Positions 25,814 through 34,067 of a stretch of 58,638 nt of DNA are shown here, one piece after another. Source of the DNA: Butyrivibrio sp. (GTDB lineage Bacteria > Bacillota > Clostridia > Lachnospirales > Lachnospiraceae); assembly GCA_014799955.1 (NCBI GenBank), contig JAAVHB010000023.1:1-58638 (forward strand), read 5' to 3'. The notes beneath the pieces are model-generated. The model was not told the DNA's origin, did no database searches, and worked only from the letters and a program-made list of their open reading frames with translations. Position numbers and translations under genes: made by a program. Numbering within the stretch: the first letter of the stretch is position 1; each line of letters starts with the position of its first letter.

Positions 25814-25890
25814 ACAACTAACCTCGGCTACGCCTCGCTAAGGTGTCAGGTATATATTCATACTAAGCTCGTTAAAACCTCGCTAAGTAT
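25814..25890. promoter_or_regulatory. Divergent control region with paired CCTCGCTAAG repeats
   Basis: CCTCGCTAAG occurs at 25833-25842 and again at 25878-25887, exactly 45 bp apart. Each copy is the right arm of an imperfect inverted repeat (left arms near 25821 and 25863). The region lies between the WYL operon and the Y RNA unit, so these are candidate WYL operators. No consensus -35/-10 pair for the Y RNA transcript was convincing. Confidence 0.45.
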
Positions 25891-25984
25891 TCATATTATA
25901 TCATATGTTTTTAAGCTCGCAACTTTTTTGAAATGATAAAAATTTCCAGTTGTCATATTATGTATTCAGACAAAGGAAAACAAA

Positions 25985-26113
25985 GGTAAGGCGCTGTCGT
26001 ATAGCTCAGTCGGTAGAGCGCAAAAAACAGGTCTTGACAAAGACCTTAACAGCAACTTAAGCACATTAAAAGTGGTTGTCGCGGGTTCGAATCCCGCTGC
26101 GCCTGCCCTTACC
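25985..26113 (+). ncRNA. Y RNA-like tRNA mimic 1 (YrlA type)
   Basis: A tRNA-like shell without an anticodon arm: D stem GCTC/GAGC (26004-26007 with 26016-26019), T arm GCGGG-TTCGAAT-CCCGC (26081-26097) and an acceptor-like AGGCGC/GCGCCT pair (25989-25994 with 26099-26104). GGTAAGG/CCTTACC (25985-25991 with 26107-26113) offers an alternative outer helix. In place of the anticodon arm is a 60-nt module containing the hairpin GGUCUU-GACA-AAGACC then UUAACAGCAAC. That module is shared with the next RNA. It lies directly upstream of TROVE-like and rtcB genes, the standard context of bacterial YrlA RNAs, which tether Ro60-type proteins to nucleases. Confidence 0.82.
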
Positions 26114-26137
26114 GATGTTTTCCGGCGTCATATGAAA

Positions 26138-26247
26138 TGCGAAGTAGCTCAGCGGATAGAGCACCATATGAAAAACAAGCCTTGACAAAGGCTTTAACAG
26201 CAACACTCAGGGACGTGGCGGTCATGGGTTCAAATCCCATCTTCGCA
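26138..26247 (+). ncRNA. Y RNA-like tRNA mimic 2 (YrlA type)
   Basis: A near-perfect tRNA frame: acceptor TGCGAAG/CTTCGCA (7 bp, 26138-26144 with 26241-26247), the U8-A9 equivalent TA, D stem GCTC/GAGC (26147-26150 with 26159-26162) and T arm ATGGG-TTCAAAT-CCCAT (26224-26240). The anticodon arm is replaced by a module of about 60 nt with AGCCUU-GACA-AAGGCU then UUAACAGCAAC. The hairpin stem covaries with that of mimic 1 while the GACA loop and UUAACAGC are invariant, which argues for selection on structure. No CCA is encoded. Ends 38 bases before the TROVE-like start codon. Confidence 0.85.
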
Positions 26248-26285
26248 ATTTGCGCAAAATTATTTCAGTACGGAGGTTGAATATC

Positions 26286-27794
26286 ATGAGTTTTATGGAA
26301 AAACTGAACAATACACTGAACAACAGAACAAAACTGACCGAAAACGGCGCGCTTGGCTGCGAAACAAGCGGCAAGGCGCTTGTGGATCTGAATTTTTCCG
26401 TTTCGTCGCTTCGCAGCAAGAGCGAAAAGGAAATTATCAGGCTTTTTATCCGCGCTTTTTACGAGGACAGAGTGCTTGCGGTCAAATGGCTTTTCTTCCT
26501 GCGCGATGTCAGGGGCGGTCTGGGCGAAAGAAGATCCTTCCGCATTATAATAAGGTACATGGCAAGAAGCTTTCCCGACACGGTAAACGCACTTGTGCCG
26601 ATAATGGCGGAGTACGGCCGTTTCGACGACCTACTGTGTCTGCTTGGCTCTCCCGCCGAAGAAAAGGTGATGAGCACACTTAAGGCACAGCTTTACGAGG
26701 ATATTGAAAATATGCAGAACGGCATGAGCGTTTCTCTCTGCGCAAAGTGGATGCCGAGCGCCAACGCTTCCTCTGAGGAATCCGCGAAAACGGCGGCAAA
26801 GCTGCAAAGCTTTTTCGGACTTACCGCAAAGGAATACCGCAAGCTGCTTTCCGCTCTGCGAGCGTACCTGAACGTGACCGAAACTTATATGAGCGCCAGT
26901 CGTTGGAGCGAAATCGACTATACGGCAGTTTCCTCAAGGGCAAACATTATTTACCGCAACGCTTTTCTGCTTCACGACGAAGAAAGAAGGAAAGCGTACC
27001 TTGACGCCGCGCAAAATAACGAAGCAAGAATTCACGCGGGCGTGCTGATGCCCCACGAAATTGCAGTGCAGTATACCTCAAGAAACCCTTACAGTCTTAA
27101 GATAAACGCCAAGGATGCGGCTCTTGAAGCTCTCTGGCAGAATCTGTCCGATACGGTTTCGGGTGCGGAAAACGTTCTGTGCGTCGTGGACGGCTCGGGC
27201 AGTATGCTTTGTCAGGTGGGCGGCGGCACTACCGCGCTTCATGTTTCAAATGCGCTCGGAATTTATTTTGCAGAACGCCTGAGCGGCGCGTACCGAAACA
27301 AGTTCATCACGTTTTCAAGCAGCCCGAAGTATGTGGACATATCCTCGTGCAGAACGCTTAAGGAAAAGCTTGAGCTTGCGTTTTCAAATAACGACTGCAC
27401 AAACACCAATATCGAAGCGACCTTTGACCTGATACTGGAAACAGCGGTCAGAAACGGGCTTAAGCAAAACGAGCTTCCGCAGACCGTCCTCGTTATTTCC
27501 GATATGGAATTCGACTCGGCGATGTTCAGAACCAAGCCCGAGGCTTTGTTTAATACAATACGAAATAAGTTCCTGCGCCGCGGCTACATAATGCCGAAGC
27601 TGGTATTCTGGAATGTGAACAGCAGAACGGGTGTGGTTCCGGTTCGCGAAAACAGGCTCGGAGTGGGACTTGTCAGCGGATTTTCAGTCAATGTATGCCA
27701 TATGGTTCTCTCAAACGAGCTTGACCCGTATGCGTGCCTGAAGAAAATTCTTGACGGAGAAAGATACAGAAAGGTGGAAAATTGCATATGTTAG
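26286..27794 (+). CDS. TROVE/DUF2828-like vWA protein (Ro60-like RNP component)
   Basis: 502 residues. The N-terminal helical-repeat region (about residues 30-250) contains FFLRDVRGGLGERRSFRIII and AEYGRFDDLL, typical of the TROVE/DUF2828 group that forms a ring around RNA ends. The C-terminal von Willebrand A domain has the MIDAS-type DGSGSM motif (near residue 304), then TNIEATFDLIL and VISDMEFDSA, and ends with the DUF2828-type LVFWNVNSRTG and GLVSGFS. The family is related to Ro60, which binds Y RNAs and misfolded RNAs. The start after GGAGG was chosen. Its TAG stop overlaps the RtcB ATG (ATGTTAG), indicating coupling. The Y RNA partners upstream support the RNP assignment. Confidence 0.85.
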   Translation: MSFMEKLNNTLNNRTKLTENGALGCETSGKALVDLNFSVSSLRSKSEKEIIRLFIRAFYEDRVLAVKWLFFLRDVRGGLGERRSFRIIIRYMARSFPDTVNALVPIMAEYGRFDDLLCLLGSPAEEKVMSTLKAQLYEDIENMQNGMSVSLCAKWMPSANASSEESAKTAAKLQSFFGLTAKEYRKLLSALRAYLNVTETYMSASRWSEIDYTAVSSRANIIYRNAFLLHDEERRKAYLDAAQNNEARIHAGVLMPHEIAVQYTSRNPYSLKINAKDAALEALWQNLSDTVSGAENVLCVVDGSGSMLCQVGGGTTALHVSNALGIYFAERLSGAYRNKFITFSSSPKYVDISSCRTLKEKLELAFSNNDCTNTNIEATFDLILETAVRNGLKQNELPQTVLVISDMEFDSAMFRTKPEALFNTIRNKFLRRGYIMPKLVFWNVNSRTGVVPVRENRLGVGLVSGFSVNVCHMVLSNELDPYACLKKILDGERYRKVENCIC

Positions 27795-29020
27795 TAATTT
27801 TTAATGATAAAACAAAATTTCCTGTTAAAACATGGCTTTCGGGCATGGATAGGCTGGAGGAGTCCTGTCTTGAACAGGCTTACAATCTCTCAAACCTTCC
27901 TTTTATCCACAAATGGGTATGCCTTATGCCCGATACTCACACCGGAATGGGTATGCCTATCGGCGGCGTGATTGCCGCAAAGGACGTTATTATTCCCAAC
28001 GCGGTGGGCGTGGACATCGGCTGCGGCATGGTTTTTACGGCAACAAATATAAAGCTTGACGCAATAAAGGATATTACGGTCGGCACCTCGACAATAATAC
28101 AGTCCATGATCGGCGGCATCATGCGTGCCATACCGGTAGGCTTTGAAAGCTATAAGGAAAAACAGAAATCCGAGGTGCTTGATACCGCACTTGAAAGCAT
28201 GGATAAATACAATGACAACCCGGAGCTTACGCACCTGATTGACGAGGGCTATTTTCAGGTGGGAACTCTCGGCGGCGGCAATCACTTTATTGAGCTTCAG
28301 GAGGACGGAGACGGTTATCTTTGCATTATGATACATTCGGGAAGCCGTCACCTCGGAAAGGAAATCTGCGACTGTTTTCACAAAAAGGCGCGTGAGCTTA
28401 ACAGGAAATGGTACAGCGAAGTGCCCGACGGGGCAAGACTGGCGTTCCTTCCCGTTGATACAAACGAGGGAAAACAGTATCTTAACTGGATGAATCTCGC
28501 AATGGATTACGCCTTTGAAAACAGGGAGCGTATGCTTGAAAAAACCTGCGCCGTAGTCAGGGAGCATATAGAAAAATACGCCGGACTTTCCGTGGAATTT
28601 ACCGACAAAATCAACTGCCACCACAACTACGCCGCCCTCGAAAACCACTACGGCGCAAACGTATGGGTTCACAGAAAGGGCGCGACAAGAGTACGCGCAG
28701 GCGAGCTCGCCGTTATCCCCGGCGCAATGGGCTCCTACAGCTATGTCGTAGAAGGCAGGGGAAACGAGGAATCCTTCTGCACCTCCTCGCACGGGGCGGG
28801 AAGAGCTTACTCAAGAAGCGGCGCAATGCAGGCGTTCACGACGGAGCAGGTTATTGTAGATTTAAAGGAACAGGGAGTTGTCCTCGGCAAAAGAAAAAAG
28901 AACGACGTCGCGGAGGAATGCCGTTTCGCCTACAAGGACATTGACGAGGTTATGGCACAGCAGACCGATATTGTAACGCCGATAAGAAAGCTGAAAACGG
29001 TGGGCGTAGTAAAGGGGTAG
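27788..29020 (+). CDS. rtcB: RNA-splicing ligase RtcB
   Basis: 410 residues, the compact bacterial RtcB. Metal and guanylate ligands are visible in order: VGVDIGCGM (Asp/Cys), TLGGGNHFIEL (Asn/His), IHSGSRHLG (His), KINCHHNYAALENH, and SSHGAGRAYSR with the His that is guanylylated. RtcB joins RNA 2',3'-cyclic phosphate or 3'-phosphate to 5'-OH using GTP and Mn2+. It repairs tRNAs and other RNAs cut by ribotoxins. Translation is coupled to the TROVE-like gene. A hairpin at the stop codon (29011-29038) probably ends the transcript. Confidence 0.96.
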   Translation: MLVIFNDKTKFPVKTWLSGMDRLEESCLEQAYNLSNLPFIHKWVCLMPDTHTGMGMPIGGVIAAKDVIIPNAVGVDIGCGMVFTATNIKLDAIKDITVGTSTIIQSMIGGIMRAIPVGFESYKEKQKSEVLDTALESMDKYNDNPELTHLIDEGYFQVGTLGGGNHFIELQEDGDGYLCIMIHSGSRHLGKEICDCFHKKARELNRKWYSEVPDGARLAFLPVDTNEGKQYLNWMNLAMDYAFENRERMLEKTCAVVREHIEKYAGLSVEFTDKINCHHNYAALENHYGANVWVHRKGATRVRAGELAVIPGAMGSYSYVVEGRGNEESFCTSSHGAGRAYSRSGAMQAFTTEQVIVDLKEQGVVLGKRKKNDVAEECRFAYKDIDEVMAQQTDIVTPIRKLKTVGVVKG

Positions 29021-29038
29021 CCAAAGGCTGCCCCCTTT
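29011..29038 (+). terminator. Hairpin at the rtcB stop codon
   Basis: AAAGGGGTAGCC pairs imperfectly with GGCTGCCCCCTTT around three A; only a weak T tract follows. The stem includes the stop codon. Confidence 0.55.
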
Positions 29039-29052
29039 AATCATTCTGAAAG

Positions 29053-29126
29053 TCGGCGCGACAGGATTTGAACCTGCGACCTCTGCGTCCCGAACGCAGC
29101 GCTCTACCAAACTGAGCCACGCGCCG
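29053..29126 (-). tRNA. tRNA-Pro (anticodon CGG)
   Basis: A 74-nt cloverleaf: acceptor CGGCGCG/CGCGCCG, D arm GGCTCAGTTTGGTAGAGC, anticodon stem CTGCG/CGCAG with loop TTCGGGA, and T arm GCAGG-TTCAAAT-CCTGT. The CCA is not encoded. Reads CCG proline codons. Confidence 0.96.
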
Positions 29127-29155
29127 ATGTAAAAAAATTTGCTTTTTAGCAACAA

Positions 29156-29182
29156 CACGGTGTAACCTGACGGTTACACCGT
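29156..29182 (-). terminator. Hairpin between the two tRNA-Pro genes
   Basis: ACGGTGTAACC pairs perfectly with GGTTACACCGT around a four-base loop. It lacks a strong T run on the minus strand, so it may be an RNA-processing signal or a weak terminator between the tRNAs. Confidence 0.6.
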
Positions 29183-29188
29183 ATTAAG

Positions 29189-29262
29189 TCGATGCGACAG
29201 GATTTGAACCTGCGGCCTCTACGTCCCTAACGTAGCGCTCTACCAAGCTGAGCCACGCATCG
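29189..29262 (-). tRNA. tRNA-Pro (anticodon AGG)
   Basis: A 74-nt cloverleaf: acceptor CGATGCG/CGCATCG, anticodon stem CTACG/CGTAG with loop TTAGGGA, and T arm GCAGG-TTCAAAT-CCTGT. It differs from its neighbour mainly in acceptor and anticodon stems. Reads CCU proline codons. Confidence 0.95.
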
Positions 29263-29323
29263 CCACTGCATTGACTATTCTACAATATCTTTGACAACTT
29301 TGCAAGCAGTTTTTTAAAAAATT

Positions 29324-30700
29324 TTACTGTCTTTCGTCAATATCCGTGTAATCCGTATGATGCCCGACATATTTGTAGGCGGGGCGGATTATTTTACCGT
29401 TATTCACAAGCTCCTCCAAGCGGTGCGCGCACCAGCCGGAGATTCTCGATATGGCAAAAATAGGCGTGAACAGCTCCTCGGGTATTCCGAGCATGGTATA
29501 TACGAAACCGCTGTAAAAATCCACGTTGGCGCAGATTGGCTTCAGCGTGTTACGCGACTTTGTGACAAGCTCCTTGGCGATTCTTTCAATCCTGTCAAAA
29601 AGCTCAAACTCCTTCACAAGTCCTTTTTCCTCGGAAAGCTTCTTTGCGTATTTTTTAAGAATAACGGCACGCGGGTCGGAAATCGTGTAAACCGCGTGAC
29701 CTACGCCGTATATAAGTCCTGCCTTATCAAAAACCTCTTTGTTAAGGATTTTCTGCAGATACGCCCTTAATTCCTCCTCATTCTCCCAGTCGGAAACATT
29801 GCGCATAATATCGTCAAACATCTGCTTGACCTTAAGATTGGCTCCGCCGTGACGCGGTCCCTTAAGCGAGGCAACCGAGGCCGCAACCGTCGAATATGTA
29901 TCGGTTCCCGAAGAGGTAACAACATGAGTTGTAAAGGTGGAGTTATTACCGCCTCCGTGCTCCGCGTGAATCACAAGCGCAACATCAAGCACCTTTGCCT
30001 CAAGCTCCGTATACTTGCCGTCAGGACGCAGCATACGAAGAATATTCTCGGCAGTCGAGCATTCGGGGTCTGGATTGCGGATTATCAGAACGTCATCCAT
30101 CTTAAAATGCATATACGACTGATACGAAAAAACCGACATAACCGGAAGCTTTGCGATAAGCTGCAAAGACTGCCTCAGCACGTTCGCAACTGAAATATCC
30201 TCAGCCTTCTCGTCATAAGAATAAAGCGTCACGATGCTTTTTTGCAGCGCGTTCATAATATTGCTGCTCGGAGCCTTCATTATAACATCGCGGACAAAAT
30301 GCCCCGAAAGCTCCCTTAAGCCCCCGAGAATTCCGATAAACTGATTTAACTGCTGCTTTGTAGGCAGCGCGCCGAACAGCAGCAGGTATGTAACCTCTTC
30401 AAAAACAAAGCGTCTGCTGTCGCCCCTGCCTATCAAATCCATTACGTCAATGCCCTGAAAATACAGCCGTCCGTCGCAGGGTACACGCTTCCCGTCCACA
30501 TTGGCAAATCCCACAACGTCCGAAATCTCCGTAAGTCCGGTAAGCACGCCCTTTCCGTTGCTCTCGCGAAGACCTCTTTTAACGTCGTATTCCGTATATA
30601 AATTCAAATCAATAGCGCCGGAAGCCATGCAGTATTTAACAAGCTCTTCAAATTCGCTGTCCAATTCCGGATTAAGCTCCATCATTTCTTTATTGTTCAT
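29324..30700 (-). CDS. gltA: Citrate/2-methylcitrate synthase
   Basis: 458 residues. The citrate synthase large and small domains carry the catalytic residues: His in LVIHAEHGGGNNSTF, His in YGVGHAVYTISDPRA, and the Asp in the final ANVDFYSGFVYTMLGIP. It condenses acetyl-CoA (or propionyl-CoA) with oxaloacetate. The N-terminal extension (about 70 residues ahead of the core) is typical of clostridial forms. The ATG after GGGAGGG was chosen. It is transcribed alone. With the aconitase-family enzyme at 15771 it would supply the oxidative half of a partial TCA cycle leading to glutamate. Confidence 0.93.
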   Translation of the reverse strand: MNNKEMMELNPELDSEFEELVKYCMASGAIDLNLYTEYDVKRGLRESNGKGVLTGLTEISDVVGFANVDGKRVPCDGRLYFQGIDVMDLIGRGDSRRFVFEEVTYLLLFGALPTKQQLNQFIGILGGLRELSGHFVRDVIMKAPSSNIMNALQKSIVTLYSYDEKAEDISVANVLRQSLQLIAKLPVMSVFSYQSYMHFKMDDVLIIRNPDPECSTAENILRMLRPDGKYTELEAKVLDVALVIHAEHGGGNNSTFTTHVVTSSGTDTYSTVAASVASLKGPRHGGANLKVKQMFDDIMRNVSDWENEEELRAYLQKILNKEVFDKAGLIYGVGHAVYTISDPRAVILKKYAKKLSEEKGLVKEFELFDRIERIAKELVTKSRNTLKPICANVDFYSGFVYTMLGIPEELFTPIFAISRISGWCAHRLEELVNNGKIIRPAYKYVGHHTDYTDIDERQ

Positions 30701-30781
30701 GGCTTTCCCTCCCGCTTTAATATGCATAATTATTCACTGTATACAAACCAATTACCTTACATTCTACAACATAGGCTATAA

Positions 30782-31819
30782 TCAGTCAAGAAAAAGCTCG
30801 TTCACGTAATTGTTGTGATACATATCAATCATCGCAAAATATCTCTCATGCTCGCGCCAGCCCTGGTCCACCGAACCCTCGCCGTAATATACAATCTGAG
30901 CGTCAGGGTAGGTCTGCCGCAAGAGTTCATAGTCCTCCTCCGTCAGCAGCGTATGCTCAAGATACAGCCGCTCTATCTTCGGAAGCTTCATAAGATACTC
31001 GACCTCGCTTATCGGATTATAGCTTATGTTCAAATCCACAAGATTAGGAAGGTCGTACAAAAAGCTTATATCCGACACCGAGCCGACAAAAAACTCCAGA
31101 TACCGCAGCTCCGGCGTATATCTGAGCCATGACAAATCCGAAATATACACATCGTCATACCCCTCAACCCTGTTGTCAACGAGAATGAGTATTCTGAGCT
31201 TCGGCATGTACTGTAAAAAAGAAATATCCGTAACCCTGTTGTGCCCCAAATCTAGCGCCACCATATCGGTGCAGTATTTTAAAACCTTCACGTCGTCGTT
31301 GGTCAGCCTGTAGGTTATCGTTCCGTCCTTAAGCGTGGAAAAAGCGACGCAGTCCGTCCTTATCGTCCACAGCCCCAAGGTCACCTTCCACACAAATTTG
31401 ACATCGGGAAAGCGCTTTGTAAGCTCCTCCATAGTTTCGTTGCTCAGCCCGCAGTCGCACATATCAATCTTGTTAAGCATCGTAAGCTTTGTAAGACGGT
31501 CAATCAGATAATCCAAATCGTCAACGGCAGTTCCGGAAATATCTATTTGCTGCGTATCATACGGATAAACCGTTCCGTACAGCTCGACATCCTCACCCGC
31601 GGTCGGCTCCTCTGTCATCGCCTCGGTTTCCGCCTCCGTGCCGACCGGCTTATCGCCGTATCCTCCGACAAACCCGAATGTCGTGGACTTTTCCGCATTC
31701 TCCGAAGAAAGGCTTTCCGCGCCGTTTTTCTTTTCGGAATCAAAAAGCTTTATGAGAACCGTCAGCAATATGATAAGCACACCCACCAAAATTATCAGAA
31801 TTCCCGTTTTCCTGTGCAT
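30782..31819 (-). CDS. Membrane-anchored leucine-rich-repeat protein
   Basis: 345 residues. One N-terminal membrane segment (about residues 5-25) is followed by a Glu/Thr-rich linker and four to six leucine-rich repeats of the internalin/SDS22 type (LDLGHNRVTDISFLQYMPKL, LRYLEFFVGSVSDISFLYDL, LVDLNISYNPISEVEYLMKL). LRR domains mediate protein binding; here it would face the cell exterior. It is the last gene of a four-gene operon with NAGPA, a second membrane protein and a MATE pump. Ligand unknown. Confidence 0.82.
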   Translation of the reverse strand: MHRKTGILIILVGVLIILLTVLIKLFDSEKKNGAESLSSENAEKSTTFGFVGGYGDKPVGTEAETEAMTEEPTAGEDVELYGTVYPYDTQQIDISGTAVDDLDYLIDRLTKLTMLNKIDMCDCGLSNETMEELTKRFPDVKFVWKVTLGLWTIRTDCVAFSTLKDGTITYRLTNDDVKVLKYCTDMVALDLGHNRVTDISFLQYMPKLRILILVDNRVEGYDDVYISDLSWLRYTPELRYLEFFVGSVSDISFLYDLPNLVDLNISYNPISEVEYLMKLPKIERLYLEHTLLTEEDYELLRQTYPDAQIVYYGEGSVDQGWREHERYFAMIDMYHNNYVNELFLD

Positions 31820-31834
31820 TGCCGCTAACCTCCG

Positions 31835-32974
31835 TTACTGTCTGAGCACAAAATAATTCAGATACCACTGTCCGTCGATTTTATGAAAAAGCATACGGTA
31901 ATTGAAGGTTTCCTCTCCCGATTCCATAGCTCCCTCTTCATATTTATAAATTTTCCCGTAATAGCTGCACGCAAAAAGACTGTCTCCGTACTGTACGCAG
32001 TCCGACACACTCTGTTCAAGAATATCCACTGTATCGGGCGTCCATCCCCATATAATCGAAGCCTGAACGTCAGCCACCACCGCGTAAGCGTCCGAACCGT
32101 ATTCAAGATACGCTGCCGCCTCCGCAAAGGTTTTTTTATTGTAAATATTGTATATATACGCGTTTATGGTATCAAATACACGCTGCTCAACACCTGCCCG
32201 GAACTCTTCGTCAAGCCTTGCGGTATAATCGTAAAGCCCCTCGCCGTTTACGGCAGGTTCAAGTACGGCCCCGTCCGCATCGGTTACCGTAAGCTCCGGT
32301 TCGCCGATAACGCCCTCAATTCTGTACATATCGCCCTGTGAAACCGCGCCGCCGAGAGAAAGCGCTTTTTCAAGCACGGGGTCTTTCACATCCTCTTTAT
32401 CGCACAGATTTTCCGCACCGAGAAGTATGCCGTCAAATATGACGGAGGCTCCGGCCGGCACCTTTACGGTAATATCTCGATAATCTATAACATCCGTGTC
32501 AAACGCCATTTCTTTAAGCTGCCATTTGTGATAGCCGAACTCGTCGTTTTTGCCCTCCGGCTTAAGCGAAATAACCGCCACTCTCGTGCTGCCCGAATAA
32601 ATATCGTATACGGGAAGAGCCTTTTTGAATTTTTCGCTGCGCTCATAGCGCGCGGGGGAATTTTTTATAAGCTCCGCAAAATAGCGCGCGTGCCTTCCTT
32701 CATAGTCAAGGCTGCCCTCACCGTTTAAACCATAGGTATGTATATATGACAAAAAAGCGTCCTCGTCCAGCCCCTTTACAAATTCCGATACATAAATATC
32801 GGGATTGCCCTGCGCCTCTGCGCGGTCATAGCGTTCCTGATATTTTTTAAGACTGTTCCACAAAACGGCACATACAACAATTATTGCAACGGCAAGAATT
32901 CCTACATATACCTTAAGAAAAATACCGAAGCTTCTGCTGCCTGCCGACTTTTTCTTATTTTTCTTCTGCTCCAT
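31835..32974 (-). CDS. Single-pass membrane protein of unknown function
   Basis: 379 residues. A Lys-rich cytoplasmic head (MEQKKNKKKSAGS), one membrane helix (about residues 20-42) and a large extracellular domain ending in an NTF2-like pattern (AYIYNIYNKKTFAEAAAYLE, YRMLFHKIDGQWYLNYFVLRQ). I do not recognise a named family. It lies between the NAGPA and LRR genes with tight spacing: its ATG directly abuts the NAGPA stop and the LRR start follows 15 bases after its own stop. It probably acts with them at the envelope. Confidence 0.7.
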   Translation of the reverse strand: MEQKKNKKKSAGSRSFGIFLKVYVGILAVAIIVVCAVLWNSLKKYQERYDRAEAQGNPDIYVSEFVKGLDEDAFLSYIHTYGLNGEGSLDYEGRHARYFAELIKNSPARYERSEKFKKALPVYDIYSGSTRVAVISLKPEGKNDEFGYHKWQLKEMAFDTDVIDYRDITVKVPAGASVIFDGILLGAENLCDKEDVKDPVLEKALSLGGAVSQGDMYRIEGVIGEPELTVTDADGAVLEPAVNGEGLYDYTARLDEEFRAGVEQRVFDTINAYIYNIYNKKTFAEAAAYLEYGSDAYAVVADVQASIIWGWTPDTVDILEQSVSDCVQYGDSLFACSYYGKIYKYEEGAMESGEETFNYRMLFHKIDGQWYLNYFVLRQ

Positions 32975-34063
32975 TTAATCCACCGCCGATCTTACGACTA
33001 TCGCCGTAGGAACTCCCCTCGCACCGTATATCGAGGAAATTTCGTTGCATATCTCACCGTCATAGTACAGCACCGTCGAACCGCCGCCGTCAAGATTGGC
33101 GGCGTTGACCGCTCCGAAATCAAGCATTACGTTTATAAGGTCATTCATTGAAGCCCCGAGACTGTGCGTCTGCCGTCCGTCTATTATAAGCATGAGCACC
33201 CCACCGTCTGCGCGCTGACCTATGGCGGTTCTCGGATTCAGTCCGCCGCCCATTCCCGTGACCTCAAGCGGCTCTCCGTTCATTATCAGGAAAGGCCCGA
33301 ACGAAACCGCGTCCCTTATTCCTCTGTCAATCGCCTGCTGTCCCGTCATGTTTCCGATTACAAAAACATTATTTGAATCAAATCCAATCAGATTGTACGA
33401 CTCCGTAAGACTTCCGTATTTAAGCTGTCCCTCGGACATAACTATCCCAAGCGGCGTACCGCCGTTTCCGACGCCGCCTATATCCTCAAAGCCGCCCGCG
33501 TTGGTCGCCGCTATCGCTCCGTATTTCTCGCATATCGCAGGCACGTTTATTCCCGCCTCGCCCTGATAATCTCCCGACGTACCGACAAACACTCTGGAGG
33601 GGTCGGGCACCACAAGCATGGTTCCGGCAAAGGTTGAGCCTGACACCTTATAAAAGGCTATTCCGTTTTCCTCAAGGTACGGCTTAATCCCTTCCTTTTC
33701 CAAATCATCGGGAACCGACGGCTTATCGCCGCCCGGTTTATTTTCAAACTGAATAAGACTTGTATCCGATACTCCGTCTATATCCACAACGGAATTGGCA
33801 TCCTCTATCGCCTTAATCTGCGCCTTTGTACAGACCATATTTGCAAGGAATCCCCCAACGCTCGTTTCTCGTACCGAAAGTACGAACAAATCCCTTGCCA
33901 CAACCGAAGGCCCGTGCGTGCACACAAGCATCACCGCGTAAATTCCGACTACCGCCATTCCGATGGTTACCCCAAGGACCGCAAACATTCTGCCTATGAT
34001 TTTTGAAACCGCGGGCTTCTTTTTCTTGTTTTTTCTCCTTATTCTGACCAGTTCCTCATCCAT
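32975..34063 (-). CDS. Phosphodiester glycosidase (NAGPA) family membrane protein
   Basis: 362 residues. A basic head and one membrane helix (about residues 25-50) are followed by an extracellular NAGPA domain with NPRTAIGQRADGGVLMLIIDG and ANLDGGGSTVLYYDG, the family's substrate-site motifs. NAGPA proteins remove sugars linked by phosphodiester bonds; in bacteria they are associated with cell-surface polysaccharide turnover. Its ribosome site (AAAGGAGG) lies inside the end of the MATE gene, only a few bases apart, so the operon order MATE-NAGPA-membrane protein-LRR is translationally tight. Confidence 0.87.
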   Translation of the reverse strand: MDEELVRIRRKNKKKKPAVSKIIGRMFAVLGVTIGMAVVGIYAVMLVCTHGPSVVARDLFVLSVRETSVGGFLANMVCTKAQIKAIEDANSVVDIDGVSDTSLIQFENKPGGDKPSVPDDLEKEGIKPYLEENGIAFYKVSGSTFAGTMLVVPDPSRVFVGTSGDYQGEAGINVPAICEKYGAIAATNAGGFEDIGGVGNGGTPLGIVMSEGQLKYGSLTESYNLIGFDSNNVFVIGNMTGQQAIDRGIRDAVSFGPFLIMNGEPLEVTGMGGGLNPRTAIGQRADGGVLMLIIDGRQTHSLGASMNDLINVMLDFGAVNAANLDGGGSTVLYYDGEICNEISSIYGARGVPTAIVVRSAVD

Positions 34064-34067
34064 ATAT

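Noticed and set aside
25985-26247. Two tRNA genes with introns or long variable arms
   Set aside because: D and T arms look tRNA-like, but no anticodon stem-loop can be formed and both carry the same hairpin plus UUAACAGC module. The TROVE-like and rtcB context fits Y RNAs better than intron-bearing tRNAs, which bacteria of this type rarely have.
29156-29182. Attachment site or insertion-sequence end beside tRNA-Pro
   Set aside because: It is a plain symmetrical hairpin between two complete tRNAs with no transposase or repeated flank nearby.
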